Shown in pieces: positions 27,240 through 35,479 of a stretch of DNA of 64,000 nucleotides. The position numbers were made by a program, and so were the translations under genes. Source of the stretch: Fructobacillus americanaquae (GTDB lineage Bacteria > Bacillota > Bacilli > Lactobacillales > Lactobacillaceae); the NCBI RefSeq assembly GCF_024029775.1, contig NZ_CP097122.1:554501-618500 (forward strand). Direction: 5' to 3'. Each line of letters opens with the position of its first letter. Positions within the stretch are counted from its first letter, which is position 1. Under the pieces are notes generated by a model that saw only the letters and a list, made by a program, of their open reading frames with translations, ran no database searches and had not been told where the DNA came from.

Positions 27240-28685
27240 GTGGATTCTGGTCCCTCGTTCTTGTTGAATGCGTTCGTCATCATCTTTATTTTGTTGTTGG
27301 CGGTTTTGTTTACACTAACGGAATATTCTCTTGTTAAGGTGCGTTTGTCTGCCTTGGAGGCCCTTCAGGCCGATCGCGAAAAGCCATCAAAAAACATTGC
27401 ACACGCCATTCATATGGTGTCACACCTAACGGAGTTCTTATCGACTGCTCAAGTCGGAATTACATTAACATCATTGATTTTAGGTTGGATTGGTGAGGAA
27501 ACCGTTGCCGATTTGATTTTAGCAACCCATATCCTGCCAGCTGACTATGCCAAGCCTGTCGCTTCTGTTGCGGCCATCGTTATCTTTACGATTATTCACG
27601 CCGTCTTCACCGACTTGGTGCCAAAAAACATTGCCATTCAAGAACCAATCAAGGTCTTGTTGTTAATTGTGCGTCCAGTCCGCTTCTTTCATGTTGCCCT
27701 CTTCCCATTCATTTGGATTCTAGATCACTTATCAAATTGGTTAACCCATTTGATTGGTTTCCAGGTCACTAATGATGATGATATCTATTCACAGACGGAA
27801 ATTCTTTCCTTGTCAAAGAGTGCTGCTGAAGCTGGTGAATTGGATACCGAAGATTTGACCTTTATGCAACGAGCCTTTGAAATGAATGATAAGGTCGCTG
27901 CTGACGTCATGATCGATCGCACATCAATGGATGTTATCGATGTTCATGACACGATTGCCAAGGGGCTAGATGAGTATTTGCAAAAGCGTCACTCTCGTTT
28001 CCCAGTTGTCGCTGACAACGATAAAGACAAGGTTTTAGGTTATGTTTTTAACTACGACCTTGTTCGCCAAAATCGAATTTCTGGGAAAAACCCCGTTGCT
28101 CAGATTATGCGTGACATTCCTGCCGTCCCTGAAAACATGGACCTACACGATGTCATGGATGAAATGACCATTAAACGGTCGCCAATTGCCGTGGTCGTCG
28201 ATGAATACGGTGGTACAGCCGGAATCATTACTGATAAAGACATCTATGAAGAACTGTTTGGCTCTGTTCGGGATGAAATCAACGATGAATCCGATGAATA
28301 CATCGAAAAGCTTGGGAATCAACGCTACAAGGTTTCTGGTAAGACGACCTTGTACGATTTCCAACGTTACTTCCAAATTCATGTGAAGGAATTTGACGAC
28401 GATGAGGCCGTTACCTTGACCGGTTACGTTTTGAAACGCGATCCTGATTTCCGAACTGGCGACTCCTTACGCATTGACAACTATCAAATTACGGCACTTG
28501 ATTACGAAAATGCCTTTATCCCTGAATTTGCCGTCAAAGAGCTTGAAACCAAACCGGAACCTGAAAACACAGATTCTGATGTTGAGGATAACAAAAGCAC
28601 TTCTGAAAGCAAACCGTCCATGTCTGAAAAAGACCGTGAGCGCTTAAAGTTTCAGCTTAAGGGTAAAGATAACGACCCCGAATAA
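27240..28685 (+). CDS. Hemolysin C/CorC-type membrane protein with CBS domains
   Basis: A 481-aa protein from GTG 27240 (GAGG site). Domains in order: a CNNM/DUF21 membrane region with three to four helices (residues 5-160), a pair of CBS domains (about 205-330, including VMIDRTSMDVIDV and IAVVVDEYGGTAGIIT), then a CorC/HlyC C-terminal domain (about 345-430). The last 60 residues are charged and low-complexity. Family members affect magnesium/cobalt export; direct hemolysin activity is historical naming. Confidence 0.9.
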   Translation: MDSGPSFLLNAFVIIFILLLAVLFTLTEYSLVKVRLSALEALQADREKPSKNIAHAIHMVSHLTEFLSTAQVGITLTSLILGWIGEETVADLILATHILPADYAKPVASVAAIVIFTIIHAVFTDLVPKNIAIQEPIKVLLLIVRPVRFFHVALFPFIWILDHLSNWLTHLIGFQVTNDDDIYSQTEILSLSKSAAEAGELDTEDLTFMQRAFEMNDKVAADVMIDRTSMDVIDVHDTIAKGLDEYLQKRHSRFPVVADNDKDKVLGYVFNYDLVRQNRISGKNPVAQIMRDIPAVPENMDLHDVMDEMTIKRSPIAVVVDEYGGTAGIITDKDIYEELFGSVRDEINDESDEYIEKLGNQRYKVSGKTTLYDFQRYFQIHVKEFDDDEAVTLTGYVLKRDPDFRTGDSLRIDNYQITALDYENAFIPEFAVKELETKPEPENTDSDVEDNKSTSESKPSMSEKDRERLKFQLKGKDNDPE

Positions 28686-28690
28686 TGTTT

Positions 28691-28722
28691 AAAAAGTCGA
28701 CGAATTTTCGCCGGCTTTTTTA
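28691..28722 (+). terminator. Terminator of the CBS/CorC gene
   Basis: AAAAAGTCG...CGGCTTTTT imperfect stem with a T run. Confidence 0.65.
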
Positions 28723-28842
28723 ATTAAAAAATCAGTCCGAAAGGTCAGCAAAGCATTTGGCTCACCTGCCTTTCGTGGTACACTAGAAACAAGAAATCTT
28801 CCAACAAAAGAAGAAAAAATAGATTTGAAGGAGTCTTATTTC

Positions 28843-29514
28843 ATGGCAGGAATTGATGTTTATATGGTCCGCCACGGCCAAACTTACTTTAACCTTTTAC
28901 GCCGTTTCCAAGGATTTTCCGACGCACCGTTAACGGATGCTGGCATCCAAGATGGACACAAAGCCGGTCAACGCCTCGCCAAGATTCACTTTGATGGTGC
29001 TTACTCTTCTGATTTAACACGGGCTATCCACACTGCTCGCTATGCCTTGAGTGAAAATCAAGCACAGTCACCAGTTGAGCCAACTACTCTGCCCAACTTC
29101 CGTGAAGAAAATTTTGGTTCTTATGAAGGACGCGACTCTCAGGTTACATTAACTGACCTGAATGCTCGGGTTCCAAAAGTCTATAATGCTTATGCCGACA
29201 TGGTTGAAGACCTCGGTATGCCGGCTGTAATGGATATTTTCCATGATGCAGACCCCTACCACCTAGCCGAATCCTACCAAGAATTTGTCAACCGCATTGA
29301 GGTTGGCTTTCAAGACCTTAAAAGTCGCCACCAAGACGGCGATAAGGTTCTGCTTGTTTCCCATGGGACAACAATTCGGGCAATCGCCGATTACTTTGGT
29401 CACCCTGAAATGGCTGCCCAATCGGTGCATAACGGTGCCGTCATGCACCTGCGCCTAAGCGATGAAGGTGCCGATATTTTGGCCTTCAACGACATCACGA
29501 CCATTTTTGACTAA
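28843..29514 (+). CDS. Histidine phosphatase (phosphoglycerate mutase-like)
   Basis: About 223 aa from ATG 28843, behind AAGGAG. The catalytic RHG motif is in YMVRHGQTYFN, and the second histidine is in LLVSHGTTIRAIADYF. The family includes cofactor-dependent phosphoglycerate mutases and broad phosphatases; the short length and position argue for a phosphatase, substrate unknown. The 73-bp gap to hflX holds a weak hairpin near 29538-29571. Confidence 0.88.
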   Translation: MAGIDVYMVRHGQTYFNLLRRFQGFSDAPLTDAGIQDGHKAGQRLAKIHFDGAYSSDLTRAIHTARYALSENQAQSPVEPTTLPNFREENFGSYEGRDSQVTLTDLNARVPKVYNAYADMVEDLGMPAVMDIFHDADPYHLAESYQEFVNRIEVGFQDLKSRHQDGDKVLLVSHGTTIRAIADYFGHPEMAAQSVHNGAVMHLRLSDEGADILAFNDITTIFD

Positions 29515-29587
29515 AACATTTCTTATTCGATTATTCCCAGACCGCTACTGAAAACAGGGCGGTTTTATTTCACAGAAAGGCCTGTGT

Positions 29588-30895
29588 ATGCCTAAAACCT
29601 TTAAAGAAACATCACAAAAACCAAGCCGACCTGTCCTTTTGGCCGGCCTGCGCACAGATCAAAAACAAAACCTAGAATATGAGTTAACAGAGTTGGAAAA
29701 CTTGGCCTTAGCCAATAACTTACAACCAGTTGAAACCTTTCTCCAATCCTTGGACCGTCCCAATCCAGCTACTTACTTCGGTAAGGGTAAGGTAGATGAG
29801 CTCAAGATGGCTGTTGAAACCTATGAGGCTGATTTAATCGTCACCAATGATGAGTTATCCCCATCACAAATCAGAAATTTAGAAGCCGAAACTGGTGCAA
29901 CAGTTGTTGACCGGACTGGCTTAATCCTTGATATTTTTGCCGAACGAGCTCAAACTAAGGTGGCTAAACTGCAAGTTCAACTAGCCCGCCTACAATATCA
30001 GCTCCCCCGGTTACGGACTTCAATGTCTGTTTCATTAGACCAGCAAACTGGGGCCGGTGGAGCCGGTTTTACAAGCCGTGGTTCCGGTGAAACAAAGCTT
30101 GAACAATCCCGTCGGCGACTGACCAACGAAATGGTCGCCATCAAGAAGGAGTTGGCAGAATTACAAAAGGATGCCTCAACACAAGCCAAGCAACGGCAGG
30201 AATCAGAACTACCAACTGTTGCCCTGGTTGGTTATACCAATGCCGGTAAATCAACATTAATGAACCAACTCTTAGCCCGTTTCGGCCAAGGCGCCGGTAG
30301 TGACCAAAGCAAGCAAGTTTTCGAAAAAGACATGCTCTTTGCCACCCTAAACACCACCATCCGCCAGTTGACACTCCCCGATAAGACACAATTCCTGCTT
30401 TCAGATACCGTTGGTTTTGTTTCCAAGTTACCCCACCACTTGGTCGCTGCCTTTGAGTCAACTTTGCAAGAAGCCGCTCAAGCCGATTTACTCTTGCAAG
30501 TAGTCGATATTTCTGACGCCCATTATCAAGACATGATGACGACAACAAAGGAAACACTGACCCGTCTGGGCATCACAGATAAGCCGATGATTACCATCTA
30601 TAACAAGGCGGATGTAGCCGAAATGGCCTTTCCACTAGTCGATGGTGATCAGTCGATTACCATTTCTGCCCGAGACCGAACTTCGCAAGACGAGGTTTTG
30701 ACGCTTATTAAGAAGACGCTCTTTGCCGACATGGCTGAAGTCAGCCTCCACGTGCCCTTTGCAGACTCAAAAATTGTGGCTGAAATCTTAGACAAGCATG
30801 CCCTTTTAGCGCAAGACTTCAACGAATCCGGGACAACCATTCGTGTTTCCTTGAAACCAAAAGAAATCGAACAATACAAACAATACCTAGACTAA
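29588..30895 (+). CDS. hflX: Ribosome-associated GTPase HflX
   Basis: A 435-aa GTPase that splits or rescues stalled ribosomes, mainly under heat stress. The N-terminal HflX domain carries NPATYFGKGKVDEL. A coiled linker with the glycine-rich GAGGAGFTSRGSGETKLE follows. The G domain has Walker A GYTNAGKST (near residue 219), DTVGF and NKAD. A short C-terminal domain closes the protein. The ATG at 29588 follows GAAAGGCCTGTGT. Confidence 0.95.
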   Translation: MPKTFKETSQKPSRPVLLAGLRTDQKQNLEYELTELENLALANNLQPVETFLQSLDRPNPATYFGKGKVDELKMAVETYEADLIVTNDELSPSQIRNLEAETGATVVDRTGLILDIFAERAQTKVAKLQVQLARLQYQLPRLRTSMSVSLDQQTGAGGAGFTSRGSGETKLEQSRRRLTNEMVAIKKELAELQKDASTQAKQRQESELPTVALVGYTNAGKSTLMNQLLARFGQGAGSDQSKQVFEKDMLFATLNTTIRQLTLPDKTQFLLSDTVGFVSKLPHHLVAAFESTLQEAAQADLLLQVVDISDAHYQDMMTTTKETLTRLGITDKPMITIYNKADVAEMAFPLVDGDQSITISARDRTSQDEVLTLIKKTLFADMAEVSLHVPFADSKIVAEILDKHALLAQDFNESGTTIRVSLKPKEIEQYKQYLD

Positions 30896-30930
30896 AAAAA
30901 CGGCCTGACAATGACGTCAGGCCGTTTTTT
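30894..30930 (+). terminator. Terminator of hflX
   Basis: AAAAACGGCCTGAC/GTCAGGCCGTTTTT stem with T6. Confidence 0.93.
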
Positions 30931-31021
30931 AGCTGTTTGTTGCAAGTAGGCCTAAATTAATGATTTAATTTAGAAATCAGTATTAAGTAACTAAAAATAG
31001 CATACCCCCTGCAAAGCCTAT

Positions 31022-31630
31022 TTAAGCTTTTCTTTTATCTCCAAGAGGAGGCTGCGGCAAAAAATAGATACTACTAGTGAGAACAAAAATACGAACAGCA
31101 GCACCACAAATCAGACCTAACTGATAGCTAGGACTTCCATGTAAATTCTTAAAGACCCAAAAGCTAAAAAAGTACAATAGTGCAATTAGAATCAGTACCA
31201 AAGCCCAACGGTTTTTTAACAGATTGACCGGATGTTTAATTGTTGTGTACATCGCTACAATAGCTGAAATTCCCATAATCATTAATCCAATGCGAATTGC
31301 CGTTGCCAATTGAAAATAGTTGTTCATCACTAAAAGCCCCAGAAAAATAATATTAACAATATAGGAAACGGCATACAGTTTCTTTTGCCGATTAAACTGA
31401 CTGTCAATCACTTCATAATGTTGAATCAATTCCATATCCTCTTTCAATAATTCATCCAAAGAAACGGCAAACTGATTACTAATTGCCACAATTTCGGCTA
31501 TTCCTGGATAACTTTTCCCATTTTCCCAATTCGAGATCGTTTGCCTGGTTAAATGTAACTGTTCTCCTAATTGCTCTTGAGTCATCTTCGCAGACTCTCG
31601 TACCATCTTTATTTTTTTACCAATTAACAT
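31022..31630 (-). CDS. XRE-family regulator with a membrane domain
   Basis: A 202-aa protein. Residues 5-60 are a Cro/C1-type helix-turn-helix (MTQEQLGEQLHLTRQTISNWENGKSYPGI). The remainder has three to four hydrophobic segments (about 88-108, 112-130, 142-165, 172-193). This layout is common in Firmicutes for membrane-tethered regulators of nearby transport or bacteriocin-immunity genes. No obvious target adjoins it. AAAGGAG lies 11 bp upstream of ATG 31630. Confidence 0.85.
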   Translation of the reverse strand: MLIGKKIKMVRESAKMTQEQLGEQLHLTRQTISNWENGKSYPGIAEIVAISNQFAVSLDELLKEDMELIQHYEVIDSQFNRQKKLYAVSYIVNIIFLGLLVMNNYFQLATAIRIGLMIMGISAIVAMYTTIKHPVNLLKNRWALVLILIALLYFFSFWVFKNLHGSPSYQLGLICGAAVRIFVLTSSIYFLPQPPLGDKRKA

Positions 31631-31814
31631 GCTATACTAATCTCCTTTGTTTACAATATAACGAGACACCGTCAAATTTTCTAGCAATTCTTTTTAACAT
31701 TTTCTCCGTTCACCATGTCAAAAACTTTTTGCATCGAAAATAAGGCGTCAGTAGTCTAGCTAATCGCCCTTCATCAACCGACTACCGCTAAATAACCATA
31801 ATGATTGGTCCATA

Positions 31815-31852
31815 CAAAAAGGACTAACAAGAGTCTTCTTGTTAGTCCTTTT
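31815..31852 (-). terminator. Terminator of the tRNA-Tyr/tRNA-Gln unit
   Basis: AAAAGGACTAACAAGA/TCTTGTTAGTCCTTTT stem with a T run on the minus strand. Confidence 0.9.
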
Positions 31853-31860
31853 GATCATGA

Positions 31861-31932
31861 TTGCCCCTGCTGGGATCGAACCAGCGCATGGAGGTACCAA
31901 AAACCTCTGCCTTACCACTTGGCCAAGGGGCA
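31861..31932 (-). tRNA. tRNA-Gln (TTG)
   Basis: Acceptor TGCCCCT/AGGGGCA, D arm GCCAAGTGGTAAGGC, anticodon stem GAGGT/ACCTC with loop TTTTGGT giving TTG. It is nearly identical in backbone to the CTG isoacceptor at 8701. Confidence 0.93.
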
Positions 31933-31965
31933 GTCGTTAAGCAGTGGCTGTCACAAGGGCAGCAA

Positions 31966-32048
31966 TGGGAGCGGTAGGATTCGAACCTACGAACCCGAAG
32001 GAACGGAGTTACAGTCCGTCGCGTTTAGCCAGACTTCGCTACACTCCC
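31966..32048 (-). tRNA. tRNA-Tyr (GTA)
   Basis: An 83-nt tRNA with a long variable arm. Anticodon stem ACGGA/TCCGT with loop CTGTAAC gives GTA; T arm GTAGG-TTCGAAT-CCTAC. It is transcribed ahead of tRNA-Gln. Confidence 0.93.
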
Positions 32049-32069
32049 GTATATCTTTACGACCATAAT

Positions 32070-32098
32070 AGTATACCAAGGTGACATGATTTGCGCAA
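32070..32098 (-). promoter_or_regulatory. Promoter of the tRNA-Tyr/tRNA-Gln unit
   Basis: TTGCGC (32098-32093), a 17-bp spacer and TATACT (32075-32070) on the minus strand. Confidence 0.75.
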
Positions 32099-32399
32099 GC
32101 TTTTTCTTTGCTTTCACTGGTCAAAAAATTGCTCAAATTGTTCCGCTGGTTACCTCAGAAGTGTCTGACCAACTTGTCAGTTGCCACCAATACAACCAAT
32201 ATTAGTCACTATCTGACATGCCCACTAAAAAAATTCACTCTTCAAAAAATCGTTTTCTTGATAGGCTCAGCAAAGTCATCCGTTGACAATAACAATCAAA
32301 TAACTAAGATTATTTTTTTGATGCTCGTCTCTCACCTTCTACTAACAGAGATCACGAACTCGGCCACAGTGTGGCTGTTGTTCGCAGCAAATGGCAGTC
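32099..32399. other. Intergenic stretch, no gene seen
   Basis: About 300 bp between the tRNA promoter and the exporter terminator. Short open frames here have no ribosome sites and no domain character. Confidence 0.5.
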
Positions 32400-32425
32400 A
32401 AAAAAACCAGTCCTTAAGGACTGGC
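32400..32425 (-). terminator. Terminator of MMPL exporter 1
   Basis: CCAGTCC-TTAA-GGACTGG hairpin with a T run on the minus strand. Confidence 0.88.
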
Positions 32426-32467
32426 TTCTGAGCATTACTAATTTTTAAGCAGAAAAATCAGAAATTC

Positions 32468-34738
32468 TTACTTGTGCTTGTTACCTGGGAAAACCCAGTT
32501 CCACTTACCAAAGATTTTCATCATGGCTGGCACAAAGAGCAAACGGACGATAAAGGCATCAAAGAAAATTCCAAATGAAAGTGCCAAACCAACTGATTTG
32601 ATTGTTGGGTCAGGATCCAAAGCAAATGACCCGAAGACAGCAATCATAATCAATGCGGCCGTCACAACGATTGGACCTGATGACTGCATCGCCACCGTCA
32701 CTGCCCGGTCGTTATCACCGGTCTTTGCATATTCTTCCCGGGCACGTGAGACCATAAAGACCTCATAATCCATTGCCAGACCGAAAATCAAGGCCGTTGC
32801 AATGATTGGCAAGAAAGAAATAATTGGTGCCCCCTTAGCAACACCGAAGAGTCCCTTCATAAAGCCTTCTTGGATGACCAACGTTGTAAAGCCAAAGGAT
32901 GCCAACAATGACAAACCAAAGCCAACCATGGCCACCGCAGGCACGATAAATGAACGGAAAACAACCATTAATAAGATGAAAGCCAAAACAATAATCGTAA
33001 ACGCAAAGAGTGGTGTGGCATCGTTAAGCTTCTTGGTGATATCCAAGTTCACGGCATTAATTCCTGTCATGGTAATCTGCGCAGAGTACTTTGACTCCGT
33101 GGTGGCAGAGTAATCCTTGATCTTATTCACCAAATCAGTCGTTTGCTTAGCCGCTGATCCCTTAGTTGGAATCACGACCATCATGGCATACTTGCCATCA
33201 GCACTAACTTGGTAAGGCTTAGATGCCTGAGCAATAATCGCTTGCTTAATTTGTGCAGCAGCTTGATCCTGTTGAGCTTGGGTTGGTGCCTGGCCTGTTG
33301 CTTGGGCTTGGGCCATCATCTTTTGCTGAGCTTCTTGGGTCAATTGCGTCTGCAATGTTGCCGCCTTTTGCTGGTCTACCGTCAATGGGGTCATCATCTT
33401 GACCCCATTCAGATCGCTAATATGTTTAGCAATCTTGACCAAGTTCGCTTCGTTGTTCGCTTGACCCTTATCAGTATCCAGCTTAACGACAGCAATCAAA
33501 GGTGAGTTAACTCCCTCCCCAAACTTATCAGAAATCATGTCATAGGCCTGACGCTCTGTTCGATTATCAGGCAGTGAGCCGTTATAAGGCATTCCCAAGC
33601 GCATGTTTTGCGCTGGTAGGGCAATTGCAGCCAAGGCCAAGATTGCTAGAATTGAAACTGTCCAAGGGTGGCCAGTAATCAATTTTGTAATCTTGGATGG
33701 GTGCTGAGCCATATGGTCAACAGTCTTATTATTGGGCTTAACGAACTTCGCACAAACGGCAATCAAGGCTGGCAAGAATGTCAATGCTGAAACAACTGCC
33801 ACAGCAACGGCGGCAGCGGTTGCCAAGCCCATCGTTGTTACAAACTCAATCCCCGCAAAGGCCAAACCACAAACGGCAATAATCACTGTCACACCAGCGA
33901 AAATAACTGAACTACCAGCCTCAGACAGGGCCAAACCAAGCGCCGTCTTCTTATCGCCATTGGTATCAGCCAAATCAGTCCGATACCGGTTCAAGATAAA
34001 GAGTGAGTAGTCAATACCGACCGCCAATGACAACATCACTGCCAACGTTTGACTAACACTGGCTAATGTAATGACGTTTGTTCCGATAGTAATCAATAAT
34101 ATCCCGGAAATTAAGCCGACAAGCGCTGAAATAATTGGCATTCCAGCCGTCACAAAGGACCGGAACAAGACTAACAAGAGGACGAAGGCAATCGCAATTC
34201 CAATTAATTCGGACTTGCCTCCCAATTCCATCGGAGTAACCTTTACTGATCCGGTAAAGGCAACTTTGGTGGTGGAACTCTTCACCTTGTCGTTAAAGGT
34301 CTCCTTCACACCGTCGATGGCGTCTTGAGAAACGTTGGTTGAATCGGCCTTAAAGGTGATATCAACATATGTCGTCGTCTTATCAGCACTAATCACTCCC
34401 GTTGTATAGGGGTTTGAAATCGACTTAATGTCTGAAGAATACTTCTTTTGTAGCTGATCGATAGCAGCAGCCACTTCGGTCTTCGTATTGTCGTCAGCAA
34501 CACCAGTCTTCTTATTCTGAATAACGGCCTTCATGGTTCCGCTATTCGGGTTCATCTTAAACTCTTTTTCAAGAGTACTTTGAATGTTGGTTGATGGAAT
34601 ACCAGTAATTGTTAAATTCGTGGTGTAGTGAGAACCAAGTCCCACGGCCCCACCAATTAAAACAGCCACGGCAACCAACCAAACCAGGAAAGTTTTGAAC
34701 TTATTTTCATAAATCCATTCCCCTAGACGTTTGAGCAT
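32468..34738 (-). CDS. MMPL/RND-family membrane exporter, copy 1
   Basis: A 756-aa transporter of the MMPL/YdfJ class: one N-terminal helix, an external domain (residues 35-170), five to six helices, a second external domain (about 385-545, rich in Gln/Ala coil: QTQLTQEAQQKMMAQAQATG), then six more helices. Conserved LAVGIDYSLFILNRYR and GLAMDYEVFMVSRAREEY carry the aspartate-tyrosine pairs that relay protons. Such pumps export lipids, drugs or peptides. A TetR gene is divergently transcribed 128 bp away, and a close paralog lies downstream. Confidence 0.9.
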   Translation of the reverse strand: MLKRLGEWIYENKFKTFLVWLVAVAVLIGGAVGLGSHYTTNLTITGIPSTNIQSTLEKEFKMNPNSGTMKAVIQNKKTGVADDNTKTEVAAAIDQLQKKYSSDIKSISNPYTTGVISADKTTTYVDITFKADSTNVSQDAIDGVKETFNDKVKSSTTKVAFTGSVKVTPMELGGKSELIGIAIAFVLLLVLFRSFVTAGMPIISALVGLISGILLITIGTNVITLASVSQTLAVMLSLAVGIDYSLFILNRYRTDLADTNGDKKTALGLALSEAGSSVIFAGVTVIIAVCGLAFAGIEFVTTMGLATAAAVAVAVVSALTFLPALIAVCAKFVKPNNKTVDHMAQHPSKITKLITGHPWTVSILAILALAAIALPAQNMRLGMPYNGSLPDNRTERQAYDMISDKFGEGVNSPLIAVVKLDTDKGQANNEANLVKIAKHISDLNGVKMMTPLTVDQQKAATLQTQLTQEAQQKMMAQAQATGQAPTQAQQDQAAAQIKQAIIAQASKPYQVSADGKYAMMVVIPTKGSAAKQTTDLVNKIKDYSATTESKYSAQITMTGINAVNLDITKKLNDATPLFAFTIIVLAFILLMVVFRSFIVPAVAMVGFGLSLLASFGFTTLVIQEGFMKGLFGVAKGAPIISFLPIIATALIFGLAMDYEVFMVSRAREEYAKTGDNDRAVTVAMQSSGPIVVTAALIMIAVFGSFALDPDPTIKSVGLALSFGIFFDAFIVRLLFVPAMMKIFGKWNWVFPGNKHK

Positions 34739-34865
34739 GATGCTCCTCCTTTTAATGAATCATTGTCTATATTTTAATCGTGATAAGTATATTATGAAAG
34801 GGATAAAATTGTTATACTGTCCCTTAGAGTGACAAATTTAAGAAAGTGTCTCATTTTCAATTCCA

Positions 34866-35381
34866 ATGGCTAATAAAAATTACGACTTAATGCACAACCA
34901 CATCATGGAAACAGCGGCTGCACTATTCGTAACCGTCCCTTTTTCCAAATTAACGATCAAACAAATCTGTGAGGCCGCCAATATCAATCGCAACACCTTT
35001 TACAGGCACTTTGTTGATAAATATGCCCTGCTAGAGGTGATGCTCACAGAATCAATCACCCGTCTTTTTAATCAAGTAGACTTAGATGATTTTCGTCAAC
35101 ATCCGTTTCAAGTTATCGCGACCATGAAATTTTCGGCAGAGATGTCAATCCTTGATTTTCAACTCAACGATTCATTGTTTCAGGATATTTTTGATAGTCT
35201 GATTTTTAAAATATTACAAGAATTTACCACTGACCAGGATTTTTTGTGGAGCCTTGGTAACATGTATATTATCCGTCTTTGGAACCATAGCTTAGCCAAA
35301 CCGTATACGCTTCATGAGGGATACCCGATTTTTGACCAAATGTTCAATGAGAGAAAGTTCCCTGACAATCTCGACCATTAA
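34866..35381 (+). CDS. TetR-family regulator, copy 1
   Basis: A 171-aa protein with a clear HTH: FSKLTIKQICEAANINRNTFYRHFVDKYALLE, about residues 25-56. It is divergent from MMPL exporter 1 and presumably represses it. The intergenic region has a TATACT-like -10 near 34815 on the plus strand, but no good ribosome site precedes ATG 34866, so expression is probably weak. It is homologous to the TetR at 37891. Confidence 0.87.
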   Translation: MANKNYDLMHNHIMETAAALFVTVPFSKLTIKQICEAANINRNTFYRHFVDKYALLEVMLTESITRLFNQVDLDDFRQHPFQVIATMKFSAEMSILDFQLNDSLFQDIFDSLIFKILQEFTTDQDFLWSLGNMYIIRLWNHSLAKPYTLHEGYPIFDQMFNERKFPDNLDH

Positions 35382-35405
35382 GCAACAATACCATTCGTTG
35401 ACCAA

Positions 35406-35438
35406 GAAAAAAGCCAGCTCACTTGAGCTGGCTTTTTC
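35406..35438. terminator. Bidirectional terminator between TetR 1 and MMPL 2
   Basis: AAAAAGCCAGCTCA/GAGCTGGCTTTTT hairpin, with A and T runs on both sides. Confidence 0.88.
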
Positions 35439-35479
35439 TTTATCTTTAACTTTTATCAGCAGAAAAAATTTGAAAGATG